From Nodosilinea sp. FACHB-131 (GTDB lineage Bacteria > Cyanobacteriota > Cyanobacteriia > Phormidesmidales > Phormidesmidaceae): a stretch of DNA of 64,000 nt. Positions 7,303 through 15,975 of this stretch are shown here, one piece after another. The DNA is taken from NCBI RefSeq assembly GCF_014695395.1, contig NZ_JACJOF010000033.1, positions 142,833-206,832 of the forward strand. The letters run 5' to 3'. The notes beneath the pieces were generated by a model. The model was not told the origin of the DNA and did not search any database. It saw nothing but the letters and a program-made list of their open reading frames with translations. The position numbers were made by a program, and so were the translations under genes. Position 1 is the stretch's first letter, and each line of letters begins with the position of its first letter.

Positions 7303-9666
7303 ATGACCTGGCTTCGACAACTGCATACGCTAGACATCGCTGATCTGCAGGCCGTCGGGCAGAAAGCATATTATCTGGGCTTGCTCAAACAGCAGGGGCT
7401 GCCTGTGGCTCAGGGTTGCGTATTGACGGCAGCGGCCTGGCACCACGGTCTAGAGCAGATGGCCTGGCCCAGTGACGACGGTGATCGGCTGGCTCCAGCG
7501 TGTCAAAGCGGGTTTAGGACCTTACAGCAGAGCAGCCAGCAATGGCAAAAAGCCCTGCAAGACATTCCTCCGATCGCGGCGATCGCAGGCAGTGGATTAG
7601 ATTGTCCAGAACCCGATGGCTTTATCCCCGCCGCTTGGATGCTGCGCGCATCGCTCTGGGTAGACCCGCTGGGTTTAGACCAAACAGATACTCCTAGATT
7701 GCTCAGCCCAGGCCTGTTGCCGGCCCAAATTGAAGCTGACCAGGCAAATCTAGTCGGGGCGCTGCCACAGTTTTGGAGCCAGGCGCTGACGGCTCGCTGT
7801 CTGCCAGTCTGGGATCTCCACTGCCAGCGACTGCGCGATCTCAGCCTGGCCACGCTGATTATGCCGGTGTATCCAGCCCTGGTGTCAGGCACACTCATTC
7901 TCAGCCAGGAGCAAATTGCTGTAACTGCGGTAGCGGGGCTAGGCAAGGCCCTTACCCAGGGAGAAGCCATCCCAGCCTGCTGCTGGGCAAGCTCCGGCAA
8001 AGTTGCTGAGGCTACCTGGCTGCCAGGATTTCAGGAGCGCATTTACCAGCTCAGACCCGCCTCTAAATATCGCCCCCGCCCGTTGGCCAGTGCCCAACCT
8101 ATTCAGGTGATCGATCGCGATCGCCCCGAGCTGATTGCTCCCCTCACCCAAGACCAGCTCGCCCGTCTAGTGCAGGTGGCAGAACGGGCTCAATCGGCCT
8201 TGGGTGGAGCGGGGGTGCGCCTAGAATGGCTGCTGCATCCCAGTGCTAACCCCGACCAGCCTACCTTGATCATCACCGAAGCCGGCCCTTGGCCCGCCCC
8301 GTCAGTGACGGCCCCCGCCCCAGAGCGACCAGCCCCAACCCGGGCTCGGTCTCAGCCCCCGCTACTGCCCTTGGCCAGCACGGTTGTGCGCGGCATTGGG
8401 GCTGCAGCGGGGTGCATTCAAGGGGTCGCCGTAGTCGCCCAACGCCCCCAAGACTTGCCGAAACCACTGCCTGAGGGCTGCATCGTGGTGCTGCCCGACC
8501 TGCAGCCCGATGTCTTCTTTCAGCTGCCGTCGGTGGCGGGCATTGTCACCGAGCGCGGCGGTGCCACTTGTCACGCCGCTATTTTGGCAAGAGAGGTAGG
8601 CATTCCGGCGGTGGTGGGTGCGCCCCAGGCCACCCAGCTGCTAGACAACGGCATGGTGCTCTGGCTCGACGGCGATCGCGGCGTAGTCTACGGCCTCACC
8701 GATGAGGCAGCGGCTTCGTTTCGCCCCCCTGTGGCCCCAGTCCCCGAACCGCTACCCACCAATCAACCGGGCCGCTACCACCGACTGCGCACCCAGGTCA
8801 TGGTCAACCTCAGCCAGCGCCAGGGCTTAGCCAACCTTTCTCTCAACCATGTAGCGGGGATTGGCTTACTGCGATCGGAATGGCTACTGCTGGAGGTGCT
8901 AGAGGGTCGCCACCCGTGGGACTGGGCCAACCAGGGCCAGGAAGCAGAGCTGCAAAATCGCCTGGTGGAGCAGCTAGAGCCGATTTTGCAAACCCTGGGG
9001 CCTAGACCCCTGCGCTATCGCAGCCTCGATCTGCGATCGCACGAATGGCAGGCCCTTCGAGGCAGCCCTCCGGTAGAACCCAATCCCATGCTGGGGCTAC
9101 GCGGCACCCTGAGCTACGACATTGATGACCGCCTGTTTCAGGTCGAGCTGGGGGCATTAGCCGCGCTGCAGCGGGCCGGCTATGACAACCTACAGCTAAT
9201 TTTGCCCTTTGTCCGCAGCGTTGAAGAAGCCATTGCCTGCCGCCAGCGGGTTGAGCGGGCCGGCCTCACCGACGTTACGGGCTTTGCCCTGTGGATTATG
9301 GCCGAGGTTCCCTCGGTGTTGTTTTTGCTGCCCGCCTACGCCCAGGCCGGTATTCAAGGCATTGCCATTGGCTCTAACGACCTTACCCAACTGCTGCTGG
9401 CCATCGATCGCGACCAGCCCACCATGGCTTCTGCCTACGACGAGCGCCACCCGGTCGTGCGCCTAGCCATGGCCCACCTAGTGCAGGAGGCCCGCCGCAA
9501 CGGCTTGCTCTGCTCGATCTGCGGCCAGGCTCCGGTCCGCCACCCCGAACTGATCGCCGATCTAGTCGGCTGGGGAATTGACTCTATTTCGGTAGAAGCT
9601 GCGGCCCTGCCGTTTACGTTAGAGGCGATTTGGCAGGCGGAGAACAGTGTAGGGAGTGAAGGGTGA
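7303..9666 (+). CDS. PEP-synthase-like phosphotransfer protein with degenerate ATP-binding domain
   Basis: A 787-residue protein, close to the length of phosphoenolpyruvate synthase (PpsA). The central swivelling domain is intact, with the phospho-histidine motif TERGGATCHAAI (His near residue 422). The C-terminal TIM barrel keeps GIGLLRSEWLLL, GSNDLTQ and the cysteine motif SICGQAP near residue 740, so PEP/pyruvate chemistry looks possible. The N-terminal third is much weaker: where PpsA has its ATP-grasp motifs there is only MLRASLW and GLGKALTQGE, and the usual FAGQ and GVMFTRDP segments are missing. It may be a paralogue that lost ATP use, or a regulatory relative. It is not in an obvious operon. 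Confidence 0.75.
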   Translation: MTWLRQLHTLDIADLQAVGQKAYYLGLLKQQGLPVAQGCVLTAAAWHHGLEQMAWPSDDGDRLAPACQSGFRTLQQSSQQWQKALQDIPPIAAIAGSGLDCPEPDGFIPAAWMLRASLWVDPLGLDQTDTPRLLSPGLLPAQIEADQANLVGALPQFWSQALTARCLPVWDLHCQRLRDLSLATLIMPVYPALVSGTLILSQEQIAVTAVAGLGKALTQGEAIPACCWASSGKVAEATWLPGFQERIYQLRPASKYRPRPLASAQPIQVIDRDRPELIAPLTQDQLARLVQVAERAQSALGGAGVRLEWLLHPSANPDQPTLIITEAGPWPAPSVTAPAPERPAPTRARSQPPLLPLASTVVRGIGAAAGCIQGVAVVAQRPQDLPKPLPEGCIVVLPDLQPDVFFQLPSVAGIVTERGGATCHAAILAREVGIPAVVGAPQATQLLDNGMVLWLDGDRGVVYGLTDEAAASFRPPVAPVPEPLPTNQPGRYHRLRTQVMVNLSQRQGLANLSLNHVAGIGLLRSEWLLLEVLEGRHPWDWANQGQEAELQNRLVEQLEPILQTLGPRPLRYRSLDLRSHEWQALRGSPPVEPNPMLGLRGTLSYDIDDRLFQVELGALAALQRAGYDNLQLILPFVRSVEEAIACRQRVERAGLTDVTGFALWIMAEVPSVLFLLPAYAQAGIQGIAIGSNDLTQLLLAIDRDQPTMASAYDERHPVVRLAMAHLVQEARRNGLLCSICGQAPVRHPELIADLVGWGIDSISVEAAALPFTLEAIWQAENSVGSEG

Positions 9667-9809
9667 GAGTTGGTTCTAGCGGAGTCGTTGGTGTGGCCTT
9701 CCTGACAACCCCCAGGGACAGGGAGCCTGCCGATAGGGTTGGGGGGATTGGCCCGATAACCGGGCGAGGATGATCGATAATAACAACGTTGTGCAGACCG
9801 TTACCCCCT

Positions 9810-10274
9810 ATGTCTCTTCCTTCTAACCTCGCCACCCTAGACGGTGCCCCTTTAGCTCCCGAAGTGCTAGCTGACAAGGTGATTCTCTTTGTGAACGTGG
9901 CCAGTAAGTGCGGCCTGACGCCCCAGTACAGCGGCCTGGTAGAGCTGGATAAGGCCTACGGCGATCGCGGCCTCGTGATCGTAGGCGTACCCTGCAACCA
10001 GTTTGGCAAGCAAGAGCCCGGCACCCCTGAGGAAATCAAAGACTTCGCCAAAACCAAGTACGACGTCGACTTTACCCTGCTCGAAAAGCAGGATGTTAAC
10101 GGCCCCGATCGCAGCCCCCTCTACCAGTTTCTTGTTGGCGACGGCCCCGACATCGGCTGGAACTTTGGCAAGTTTTTGGTCGGTCGCGACGGCCAGGTGA
10201 TCGAGCGCTTTGAGCCCCAAACGCCTCCCAACGACCCGGCTCTCAAAGCTGCGATCGAGCAGGCGTTGGGCTAG
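9810..10274 (+). CDS. glutathione peroxidase (cysteine type)
   Basis: Thioredoxin-fold peroxidase of about 154 residues that reduces hydroperoxides. The catalytic cysteine is in NVASKCGLTPQY (about residue 32); the rest of the active site is CNQFGKQEPG (Gln) and WNFGKFLV (Trp/Asn). It uses Cys and not selenocysteine, as is usual in cyanobacteria, where these enzymes often prefer NADPH/thioredoxin and lipid peroxides. I chose the start MSLPSN over one seven codons upstream because the former matches the family N-terminus. It is convergent with csaB across a shared hairpin. Confidence 0.9.
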   Translation: MSLPSNLATLDGAPLAPEVLADKVILFVNVASKCGLTPQYSGLVELDKAYGDRGLVIVGVPCNQFGKQEPGTPEEIKDFAKTKYDVDFTLLEKQDVNGPDRSPLYQFLVGDGPDIGWNFGKFLVGRDGQVIERFEPQTPPNDPALKAAIEQALG

Positions 10275-10329
10275 AGTGCGATCGCATTCAAACGAGCGTT
10301 CCTAGGCCGAGACAATTCAGCGCGGGTTT

Positions 10330-10361
10330 ACAGGTTGAACCGTTTGAGCGGTTCAACCTGT
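10330..10361. terminator. bidirectional hairpin between convergent genes
   Basis: A perfect 13-base-pair stem (ACAGGTTGAACCG and its complement) around a six-base loop. It sits between the 3' end of the glutathione peroxidase gene and the 3' end of csaB. There is no strong T-run on either side, but the position between converging genes fits a two-way terminator. Confidence 0.6.
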
Positions 10362-10420
10362 GAATCTCAACGGCAAAGTCAGGGCTTTGCGATCGGCTCA
10401 AGCCTTCGCCGAGGCCAGAG

Positions 10421-11479
10421 TCACGACGACAGTACGTCCCGCAGCAGGTCTTGGTGCATGAGGGCGCGATCCACCCGCGAACTGATTTGTTCGGGCGACA
10501 GCGGGTCGCCGTTGGCATAGACCTCTAGCCAGGTTTGGGTCATTTGCTCGGGACTGTCCGGCCAGCGATGGCTCACCGCCTGGGGGTTAAGGTCAAACCC
10601 TGGCAGATCGAGGTCAGCCATCAGGTTACTAACCTTGGGGTCGTAGCTCAACCCAAAGCAGCGGCAGCCCTCCGCCGCTGCCATAATTAGCGCGTGCAGC
10701 CGCATGCCCAATGTCATCTCGACACCGCGAAACAGCCCCTTGAGCTGGTGCGGGTTATCTAAAGCATAGATGTGGCTAGGGCCAGGCAGCCGTGGCTGAA
10801 TATATTCGGCAATGGGCAAGTCTTTGATCGGTTGAAAGGGCACTAGCAGCAGGCAGGTCTGGGTCGCCTTTTGAAACGAGGCCAGAGCCTGGGTGAACTG
10901 GTCTAGGCGACCTTCGGTCAACCAGGGATGGGGTCGCAGGGCAACGGCCACCCGAGGGGCCGGCAGATCCCAGAGTCTGTCTACTGGTGTAGCCTCCAAA
11001 GCCCACACCGGGTCTGGGGCCTGCATGCCTGGCACCTGCCAGCGAGCCAGCCAAGCCGCCGACCCGTTGTCTCTGACGCTGACGGCGTTGCAGTGGCTCA
11101 GGGCGTAGCGGCCCAGCCCCTGACTGAGAGGGTGGCTAAGGGGGCCAATGCCCTGTCCCCAGGCGATGGTTTTGAGCCCTAACCACTGAGCTAGCACCAT
11201 CAGCCCGCCATAGTAAACAGGGTTTTGCAGACTGGTGGCATCTTGTAGCAGACTGCCGCCGCCCCAAATCAGCACCTCAGCCCCCCGCAGCGCGCGAATG
11301 ACTGGCCCTAGGGCCTTGCGGGGCACGGTTTCTACGCCGTAGCGCTGAGCGGTTTCGATAGGGTTGCCCGACAGCACCACGGGCGTCACCCCCGCAGGCA
11401 ACATTTGCAGCAGGGTAGCTAGCAGGGCTTCGTCGCCGCCGTTGCCCATGCCATAGTAGCCACACAAAACCGCTCGCAT
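10421..11479 (-). CDS. csaB: polysaccharide pyruvyl transferase CsaB
   Basis: Transfers pyruvate as a ketal onto a sugar of a cell-surface polysaccharide, which in other bacteria helps anchor S-layer proteins. The family N-terminus MRAVLCGYYGMGNGGDEALL is followed by IWGGGSLLQD (about residue 75) and the C-terminal TLGMRLHALIMAA with its conserved His, all typical of CsaB. At about 350 residues the length is normal. Start: the ATG with GCAGGTG just upstream; a GTG two codons earlier is also possible. It is a single gene, convergent with the peroxidase gene. Confidence 0.9.
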   Translation of the reverse strand: MRAVLCGYYGMGNGGDEALLATLLQMLPAGVTPVVLSGNPIETAQRYGVETVPRKALGPVIRALRGAEVLIWGGGSLLQDATSLQNPVYYGGLMVLAQWLGLKTIAWGQGIGPLSHPLSQGLGRYALSHCNAVSVRDNGSAAWLARWQVPGMQAPDPVWALEATPVDRLWDLPAPRVAVALRPHPWLTEGRLDQFTQALASFQKATQTCLLLVPFQPIKDLPIAEYIQPRLPGPSHIYALDNPHQLKGLFRGVEMTLGMRLHALIMAAAEGCRCFGLSYDPKVSNLMADLDLPGFDLNPQAVSHRWPDSPEQMTQTWLEVYANGDPLSPEQISSRVDRALMHQDLLRDVLSS

Positions 11480-11533
11480 GCTCACCTGCCCCTAGCTAAC
11501 CCGTAGGTCAAACCGCTATACGCCATACACTGA

Positions 11534-11550
11534 CCTCTCTACAATAGAGG
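11534..11550 (+). promoter_or_regulatory. possible promoter with small inverted repeat upstream of the DUF2499 gene
   Basis: A -10-like TACAAT (11540-11545) sits between the arms of a five-base inverted repeat (CCTCT and AGAGG), about 23 bases before the ATG of the DUF2499 gene. No convincing -35 box is seen. Short leader and good -10 make it plausible only. Confidence 0.35.
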
Positions 11551-11572
11551 CTGTTGTTACGCCCTGAACCCC

Positions 11573-11887
11573 ATGCACGCTCTCTCGCTGCCCACCTGGA
11601 TGATCCATATTTCAAGTGTGCTGGAGTGGATGGCGGCGATGTGGTTTATTTGGCAGTTTGCCACTGTGACTCAGCGGCTAGTGTGGCGCTGGTTGGCGAT
11701 CGGTATGCTTCCCGCCCTAGTGAGCGCCATGGCCGCTTGCACCTGGCACCTATTCGACAATGCCCCTGGGCTAGCCTGGCTCGTCACCCTACAGGCCGCG
11801 ATGACCGTGATCGGCAACTGCACCCTCTGTCTCGCCGCCTGGTGGATCTGGCGACAAAGCAGTATCTCGACCGCCAGCCCTAAGTGA
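11573..11887 (+). CDS. DUF2499 family membrane protein
   Basis: A 104-residue protein with three likely membrane helices (about residues 8-28, 36-55 and 65-92) and the conserved opening MHALSLPTWMIHISSVLEW, characteristic of DUF2499. The family occurs in cyanobacteria and plastids. Its role is unknown to me beyond a likely place in thylakoid or envelope membranes. A competing overlapping reading frame (from 11554) is rejected because this frame matches the family. A DUF3593 gene, a family of the same distribution, follows 284 bases downstream on the same strand. Confidence 0.85.
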   Translation: MHALSLPTWMIHISSVLEWMAAMWFIWQFATVTQRLVWRWLAIGMLPALVSAMAACTWHLFDNAPGLAWLVTLQAAMTVIGNCTLCLAAWWIWRQSSISTASPK

Positions 11888-12074
11888 ACCCAAAATTAAC
11901 ACCTGGGAACGCTAAACGTGGCAAGCTCTAGCGGTCTAGGGTTCAGGGTTTAAGGTATACGGTTTAAGGACTGCTGTGAACCTTAGACCCCCACTAACTT
12001 CGGCTTAGCAAACTACTAGCGAATTTTAAAACTGCGGGCTCGAATAAAAGATTGCCTGCCTAAATTCTCCTCCT

Positions 12075-12171
12075 TCCACTCTCCTACCTATCCACTCCTC
12101 CACTCTCCTACCTATCCACTCCCCCACTCTCCTACCCATCCACCCCCTACCCATCCACTCCCCACTCCCCC
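12075..12171 (+). repeat. C-rich 24-bp tandem repeat directly upstream of the DUF3593 start codon
   Basis: Three consecutive 24-base units (12075-12098, 12099-12122, 12123-12146) and a partial fourth. Each contains the core CTACCYATCCACYCC, and the C-rich tail runs straight into the ATG at 12172. Units 1 and 2 are identical; unit 3 differs at a few C/T positions. No Shine-Dalgarno sequence can be seen. Related repeats with the same strand relationship sit before four other genes in this window. Confidence 0.9.
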
Positions 12172-12480
12172 ATGCTCGACAAAAACACTCTCTTCGCCAT
12201 GTCCCTCTTCCCCTACCTAGGGTTTCTCTGGTTTATGACCCGCACCCAGGAGACGCCACGGCTGGCCCTAACTGGCTTCTACGCGCTGCTGGTATTTGTG
12301 GCGGTCACTATTCCGGCAGGTATCTATGCCAAGGTGGGACTTGGGGAAGAGCTGGCGAACGTGGACTGGCTCCACGGCAGCGCAGAGGCGTTTTTAACGC
12401 TGTCAAACATTCTTGTGGTGCTCGGGTTTCGCCAAGCGGTTGTGCAGCATCGGGCGGGGACGCAGGCGGAGGGCGATTAG
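12172..12480 (+). CDS. DUF3593 family membrane protein
   Basis: A 102-residue protein with three predicted membrane helices (about 8-24, 31-50 and 68-88). The pattern FAMSLFPYLGFLWFMTR followed by HGSAEAFLTLSNILVVLGFR is typical of DUF3593, a cyanobacterial and plastid family of unknown function. The start codon is preceded directly by the C-rich tandem repeat. Close linkage with a DUF2499 gene suggests the two small membrane proteins act together, but this is inference from neighbourhood only. Confidence 0.85.
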   Translation: MLDKNTLFAMSLFPYLGFLWFMTRTQETPRLALTGFYALLVFVAVTIPAGIYAKVGLGEELANVDWLHGSAEAFLTLSNILVVLGFRQAVVQHRAGTQAEGD

Positions 12481-12543
12481 ATGAGGGGATGAGGATAGGC
12501 CTCATTCTCCTATCGCCTCACCTTACTCACCCCCTTATCTGCC

Positions 12544-13899
12544 TTATCCCAACCCGATCAGCTCCTCCGCGGTGCTGGGGTGAATTGGCAGGGTGATATC
12601 AAAATCGGCTTTGGTGGCACCCATGGTCACGGCGATCGCAACCCCCTGCATGAGCTCTGCGGCGTGGTTGCACACCATATGCGCCCCTAGCACTCGGTCG
12701 GTAGATTTTTGCACCACTAGCTTAATCAAGCCCTGGGTCTCTCGGTCAGAGGGCCGGTAGTACAGAGGCTGAAAGCGGGAGCAGTAGGTTTGAATGTCGT
12801 CTTTGCCAAACTTTTTGGCGGCTTCTGCTTCGGTAAAGCCAACGGTACCCATCTCAGGCGTGGTAAACACAGCGGTAGGAATGGTGTCGTAGTCGAGGGT
12901 GACGGCTTGGTGACCAAATTCGGCGTCAGCGAATAGGCGCCCCTCCCTGATTGCTACAGGGGTGAGGCTGACGCGATCGATGATGTCTCCAATCGCGAAG
13001 ATGTGGGGGACGGAGGTGCGATAGTGGGCGTCGACGGCGATCGCCCCCTGATTGAGGGTGACACCGGTATTCTCTAGCCCTAGGCCCTTCACGTTGGGGG
13101 TGCGTCCGGTGGCCGCCAAACTCACCGCATCGCTAAGCACGGTCTTTTGCCCCTGCTCGGTGGTTACGGTCAGGGTTAAGCCTGACTCGCCGGGGGCGAT
13201 CGCAATCTGATCGCTGTTGGTCACCATGGTGATGCCCTGCCGCTGCATCGCCCCGTGAATTTCACGGCGCAGGTCATCATCAAAGCCGCTCAGTATTTTG
13301 TCGCCCTGAATGATCTGGGTAACTTCGGTGCCCAACCCATTGAGAATGCTGGCAAATTCGCAGCCGATATAGCCACCGCCAATAATGACCATGCGCTTTG
13401 GCTGCTGAGGCAGATGAAAAATATCGTCGGAGGTAATGGCGTGCTCAATACCGTCAATATTGTTGGGCCGGGTGGGCTGACCACCAGCGGCAATCAAAAT
13501 TTTCGCGGCGGTGACGGTGGTTTCGCCCAGGGCCAGGGTGTGTTCGTCAACGAACTGCGCCTGGTAGCGAAAAATCTCTACGCCTGATTTGTCGAGCAGG
13601 TCTTGATAGACACCCCTGAGGCGATCCACTTCCTGATTGACGGCGGCGATTAGGGTAGGCCAATCAAACTGTCGCTCGCCAACGGTCCAGCCATAGCTGG
13701 TGGCCACCTCAGACTGTTCTGTGAACTGAGCGGCATACACCATCAGCTTTTTGGGTAAGCAACCGCGATTGACGCAGGTGCCGCCCAGCTGCCTTGCCTC
13801 CACTAAGCCGACCTGAGCACCGTGGCTGGCAGCCCGCCGCGCCGCCGCGATGCCGCCAGAGCCCCCACCAATTACCAGTAAATCGAAGTCGTAGGTCAC
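12544..13899 (-). CDS. gor: glutathione reductase
   Basis: NADPH-dependent flavoenzyme that regenerates reduced glutathione in the cytoplasm. The FAD-binding motif GGGSGGIAAARRAA comes first, then the redox disulfide GGTCVNRGCLPKK, the NAD(P)H fold GGGYIGCEFASILNGLG, the second FAD motif ATGRTPN/FAIGD and the C-terminal catalytic HPSTAEE. I prefer the GTG start giving VTYDFDLLVIGG, which fits cyanobacterial glutathione reductases (about 451 residues). An upstream ATG would add 14 residues with no family match. It lies within 4 kb of the glutathione peroxidase gene, though they are not co-transcribed. Confidence 0.92.
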   Translation of the reverse strand: MTYDFDLLVIGGGSGGIAAARRAASHGAQVGLVEARQLGGTCVNRGCLPKKLMVYAAQFTEQSEVATSYGWTVGERQFDWPTLIAAVNQEVDRLRGVYQDLLDKSGVEIFRYQAQFVDEHTLALGETTVTAAKILIAAGGQPTRPNNIDGIEHAITSDDIFHLPQQPKRMVIIGGGYIGCEFASILNGLGTEVTQIIQGDKILSGFDDDLRREIHGAMQRQGITMVTNSDQIAIAPGESGLTLTVTTEQGQKTVLSDAVSLAATGRTPNVKGLGLENTGVTLNQGAIAVDAHYRTSVPHIFAIGDIIDRVSLTPVAIREGRLFADAEFGHQAVTLDYDTIPTAVFTTPEMGTVGFTEAEAAKKFGKDDIQTYCSRFQPLYYRPSDRETQGLIKLVVQKSTDRVLGAHMVCNHAAELMQGVAIAVTMGATKADFDITLPIHPSTAEELIGLG

Positions 13900-14044
13900 A
13901 GCCTTCCCCAGCGTAATATCGCTCTCTAGGATCGACCGCAATCTATCTTAAAAACATCCTCAGTTAGGCACAGTTTGAGGCGATCGCCGTCAGGAGCGCG
14001 ATCGCGGCGGGCGAACCTCTCATCCTAGGCATGGAGTAAACGCC

Positions 14045-14680
14045 CTATTGAATAGACTCGTCAGCGGTGAAGGCCATTTGCCAGAAGGCCGCTTCGAGGT
14101 CAGCCACCTGCAAAAAGGCGGCTTCAGCCTGGGCCTGAACCGCTGGGCTAGCCGTAGCTAGAACGGCATCAGCCTGGGCAGCCAGCAGATGCACGTAGTC
14201 GGTAAAGCCGGGGTTGCCCCAGCGATCGGCGAACTCGGTATAGGGCGCGGGCATGGGGCCAGGCAGCTGCCAGCCCTGATTGTAGGCATACTCAATGGCC
14301 CACAAAGCGGTAGCCTGCACCGCGTAGGGCTGCGGGGCCAGGCCGGCCATAAACTCACAGTAGCGCTGGCAGGTGGGCTGGGGTGAGGTAGACAGGTTGA
14401 GCGATCGCTCGGCGGCCTTGGCCTCAAACCACAGCAGCTCGTCTTTAAGGGCACCGAGCCCCGCCAGCAGCCCATCGATATGGTCATCGGGGGCCGCCCC
14501 CAGCACCCGCCCCACCATGCGGGTAAAGTCTTTGACAAATAAAAAATCCTGCACCAGCCAGGTGTTGAACTGAGCGGGGTGCAGAGTGCCGCTCTGGCAG
14601 CCGGTTAGAAACGGGTGGGTAGTGGCGCTGTGCCAGGCGGTGGGGTGGGCTTGCAAGAGAGATTGACAGGTCAGAGGCAT
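14045..14680 (-). CDS. TenA family protein, cysteine-lacking (TenA_E-like) type
   Basis: A 211-residue all-helical protein of the TENA/THI-4 family, which salvages thiamin pyrimidine breakdown products. The N-terminal region (FNTWLVQDFLFVKDFTRMVGRV) is well conserved. Where the classic thiaminase II enzymes carry the catalytic Cys in a PCxW-like segment, this protein reads ALWAIEYAYNQGW. That resembles the TenA_E class, known to act on amino-pyrimidine derivatives. The C-terminal acidic pair is kept in DLEAAFWQMAF. It is downstream of lptC on the same strand. A second TenA of the Cys type lies at 21535-22176. Confidence 0.8.
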   Translation of the reverse strand: MPLTCQSLLQAHPTAWHSATTHPFLTGCQSGTLHPAQFNTWLVQDFLFVKDFTRMVGRVLGAAPDDHIDGLLAGLGALKDELLWFEAKAAERSLNLSTSPQPTCQRYCEFMAGLAPQPYAVQATALWAIEYAYNQGWQLPGPMPAPYTEFADRWGNPGFTDYVHLLAAQADAVLATASPAVQAQAEAAFLQVADLEAAFWQMAFTADESIQ

Positions 14681-14696
14681 GAAAGTTTTCTTAGGA

Positions 14697-14806
14697 ATGA
14701 GGGGGATTGGGGAGTAGGTATAGGGGCTCGGGTTTCAACTCGGCTTAACACCTTGTACCGCACACCCTACACCCTACACCTGCCCCTGGCACCCCACCTC
14801 CCATCT
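14697..14806 (-). repeat. degenerate G-rich / C-rich intergenic blocks between lptC and tenA
   Basis: Reading along the minus strand, a G-rich stretch with repeated GTGTAGGGT follows the lptC stop. A C-rich stretch (CCTACTCCCCAATCCCCC) then comes shortly before the TenA start. The order (G block, spacer, C block, ATG) is the same as in the strong repeat pairs at 27372-27591 and 41602-41719, but here the units are eroded and the pairing is poor. Confidence 0.4.
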
Positions 14807-14807
14807 C

Positions 14808-15956
14808 TCAGTTCGGTACGATCTCGGTCACGACGCGGCCCCCGTCAACCACCACGGTCTGGTTGTCGAGGCGCCCCACGGCGCGCGCCCCGTTGAGGTT
14901 GACGTTGGGGTTGGCCTGGCGATAGTTGACGCCACCCTCAGCAACCAGAGTTTGGGTGTCTACGTTCCAGTTGAGGCGATCGCTGGTCATGCGGGCCTGG
15001 TTAGCTTCACCCACGGCCACCACATCCTGGGAGAGAAAAATTTGCTGCGCCGCCAAATCCATGCGGCCCTGGCGGGCGGTAACTCTAATTTTGTTTTCGG
15101 GATGGATTAGGGTGAGGGGCTGGTTGACGGTCACCTGCTCTTCGGCCACCTGCCAATCCAGAGCTTCGCTGGCCATGTTGAGCGGAATATCTAGCATCTG
15201 CATGGCCACCTGCCCGCGCAGGTTCACCAGCTGCGTAGCCAGGTTTACCGTGCCGCGCTGGCCCACTACCACATCGGTAATCGCGTTTTGCTTAAACTGC
15301 TCTACCCGCAGGGGCTGGGCACTGTCGATGCGTTCTTCCTCCCAAAACCAGGCGAGCTCCTGGGCCTGAAGCTTCAGCCAGGGCTCGGTTTTAGAATCGG
15401 CCACCGTACTGGCCACCACATTGCCGGCTAACTCCATGCGGTTTTCGCGGTTAAATACCCGCGCCTCGTCGGCCACAGCCCGCAGCTGCGGGTGGGTACC
15501 GGTAATTTGGTCGCGCATGACCAGCACGTCATCCTGGGGACGCCATTCCATTTCGTTGCCCCGCAGCACGGAGCCATTCTTGACCCCAGTGGCCACAATG
15601 TTGCCGCGCAGCAAAATTACGCTGCCGTTTTCGCGCACCTCACCGGTGTCGGCCACCACTTGGTAGATTACGTCGCCATCCTGAAACAGGTCACCGTCGG
15701 GACGGGTGATGAACGCCACCTGCTGATCGGGGCTGTAGGTCACCTCCTTACCCTTAACCCGCCAGAGCAGTTGCCCCTGTTCATCAGGCTGCTCCAGGGT
15801 GACATCCCGCAGGGTCAGGCCCGGTGCCGGGTCTTCAGCGGCTGGGCCTTCAGCACTCGGCTTGGGGCCAAATCCGGGACCAATTAGGCTATACAACCCC
15901 ACGGCTAGAGCTGCGATCGCAGCCCCACCAATCATCAACCGCCGCCATCGTGCCAT
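14808..15956 (-). CDS. lptC: LPS export ABC transporter periplasmic protein LptC
   Basis: A bitopic protein that passes lipopolysaccharide from the LptBFG exporter to the periplasmic bridge. One N-terminal membrane anchor (about residues 8-26) precedes a long beta-jellyroll region rich in short strands such as LRDVTLEQPDEQGQLLWRVK. At 382 residues it is about twice the length of the E. coli protein. That matches cyanobacterial LptC, which carries an extra OstA/LptA-like repeat (from about residue 230, with VTARQGRMDL and FLSQDVVAVGEA). It is followed on the same strand by tenA and preceded closely (19 bases) by the NYN gene. Confidence 0.88.
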   Translation of the reverse strand: MARWRRLMIGGAAIAALAVGLYSLIGPGFGPKPSAEGPAAEDPAPGLTLRDVTLEQPDEQGQLLWRVKGKEVTYSPDQQVAFITRPDGDLFQDGDVIYQVVADTGEVRENGSVILLRGNIVATGVKNGSVLRGNEMEWRPQDDVLVMRDQITGTHPQLRAVADEARVFNRENRMELAGNVVASTVADSKTEPWLKLQAQELAWFWEEERIDSAQPLRVEQFKQNAITDVVVGQRGTVNLATQLVNLRGQVAMQMLDIPLNMASEALDWQVAEEQVTVNQPLTLIHPENKIRVTARQGRMDLAAQQIFLSQDVVAVGEANQARMTSDRLNWNVDTQTLVAEGGVNYRQANPNVNLNGARAVGRLDNQTVVVDGGRVVTEIVPN

Positions 15957-15975
15957 GGTGCTGCGCCTGTAAACA

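Noticed and set aside
11554..11883. 109-codon frame overlapping the DUF2499 gene
   Set aside because: It is basic, Pro/Arg-rich and unlike any family, while the other frame gives a clear DUF2499 membrane protein.
12075..12171. CRISPR-like appearance of the tandem repeats
   Set aside because: Units are adjacent with no spacers, there is no palindromic repeat, and no cas gene lies anywhere in the window.
12480..12543. G-rich/C-rich hairpin between DUF3593 and glutathione reductase
   Set aside because: The arms pair imperfectly and no start codon follows, so I do not count it as a member of the repeat family; it may just be a terminator between convergent genes.
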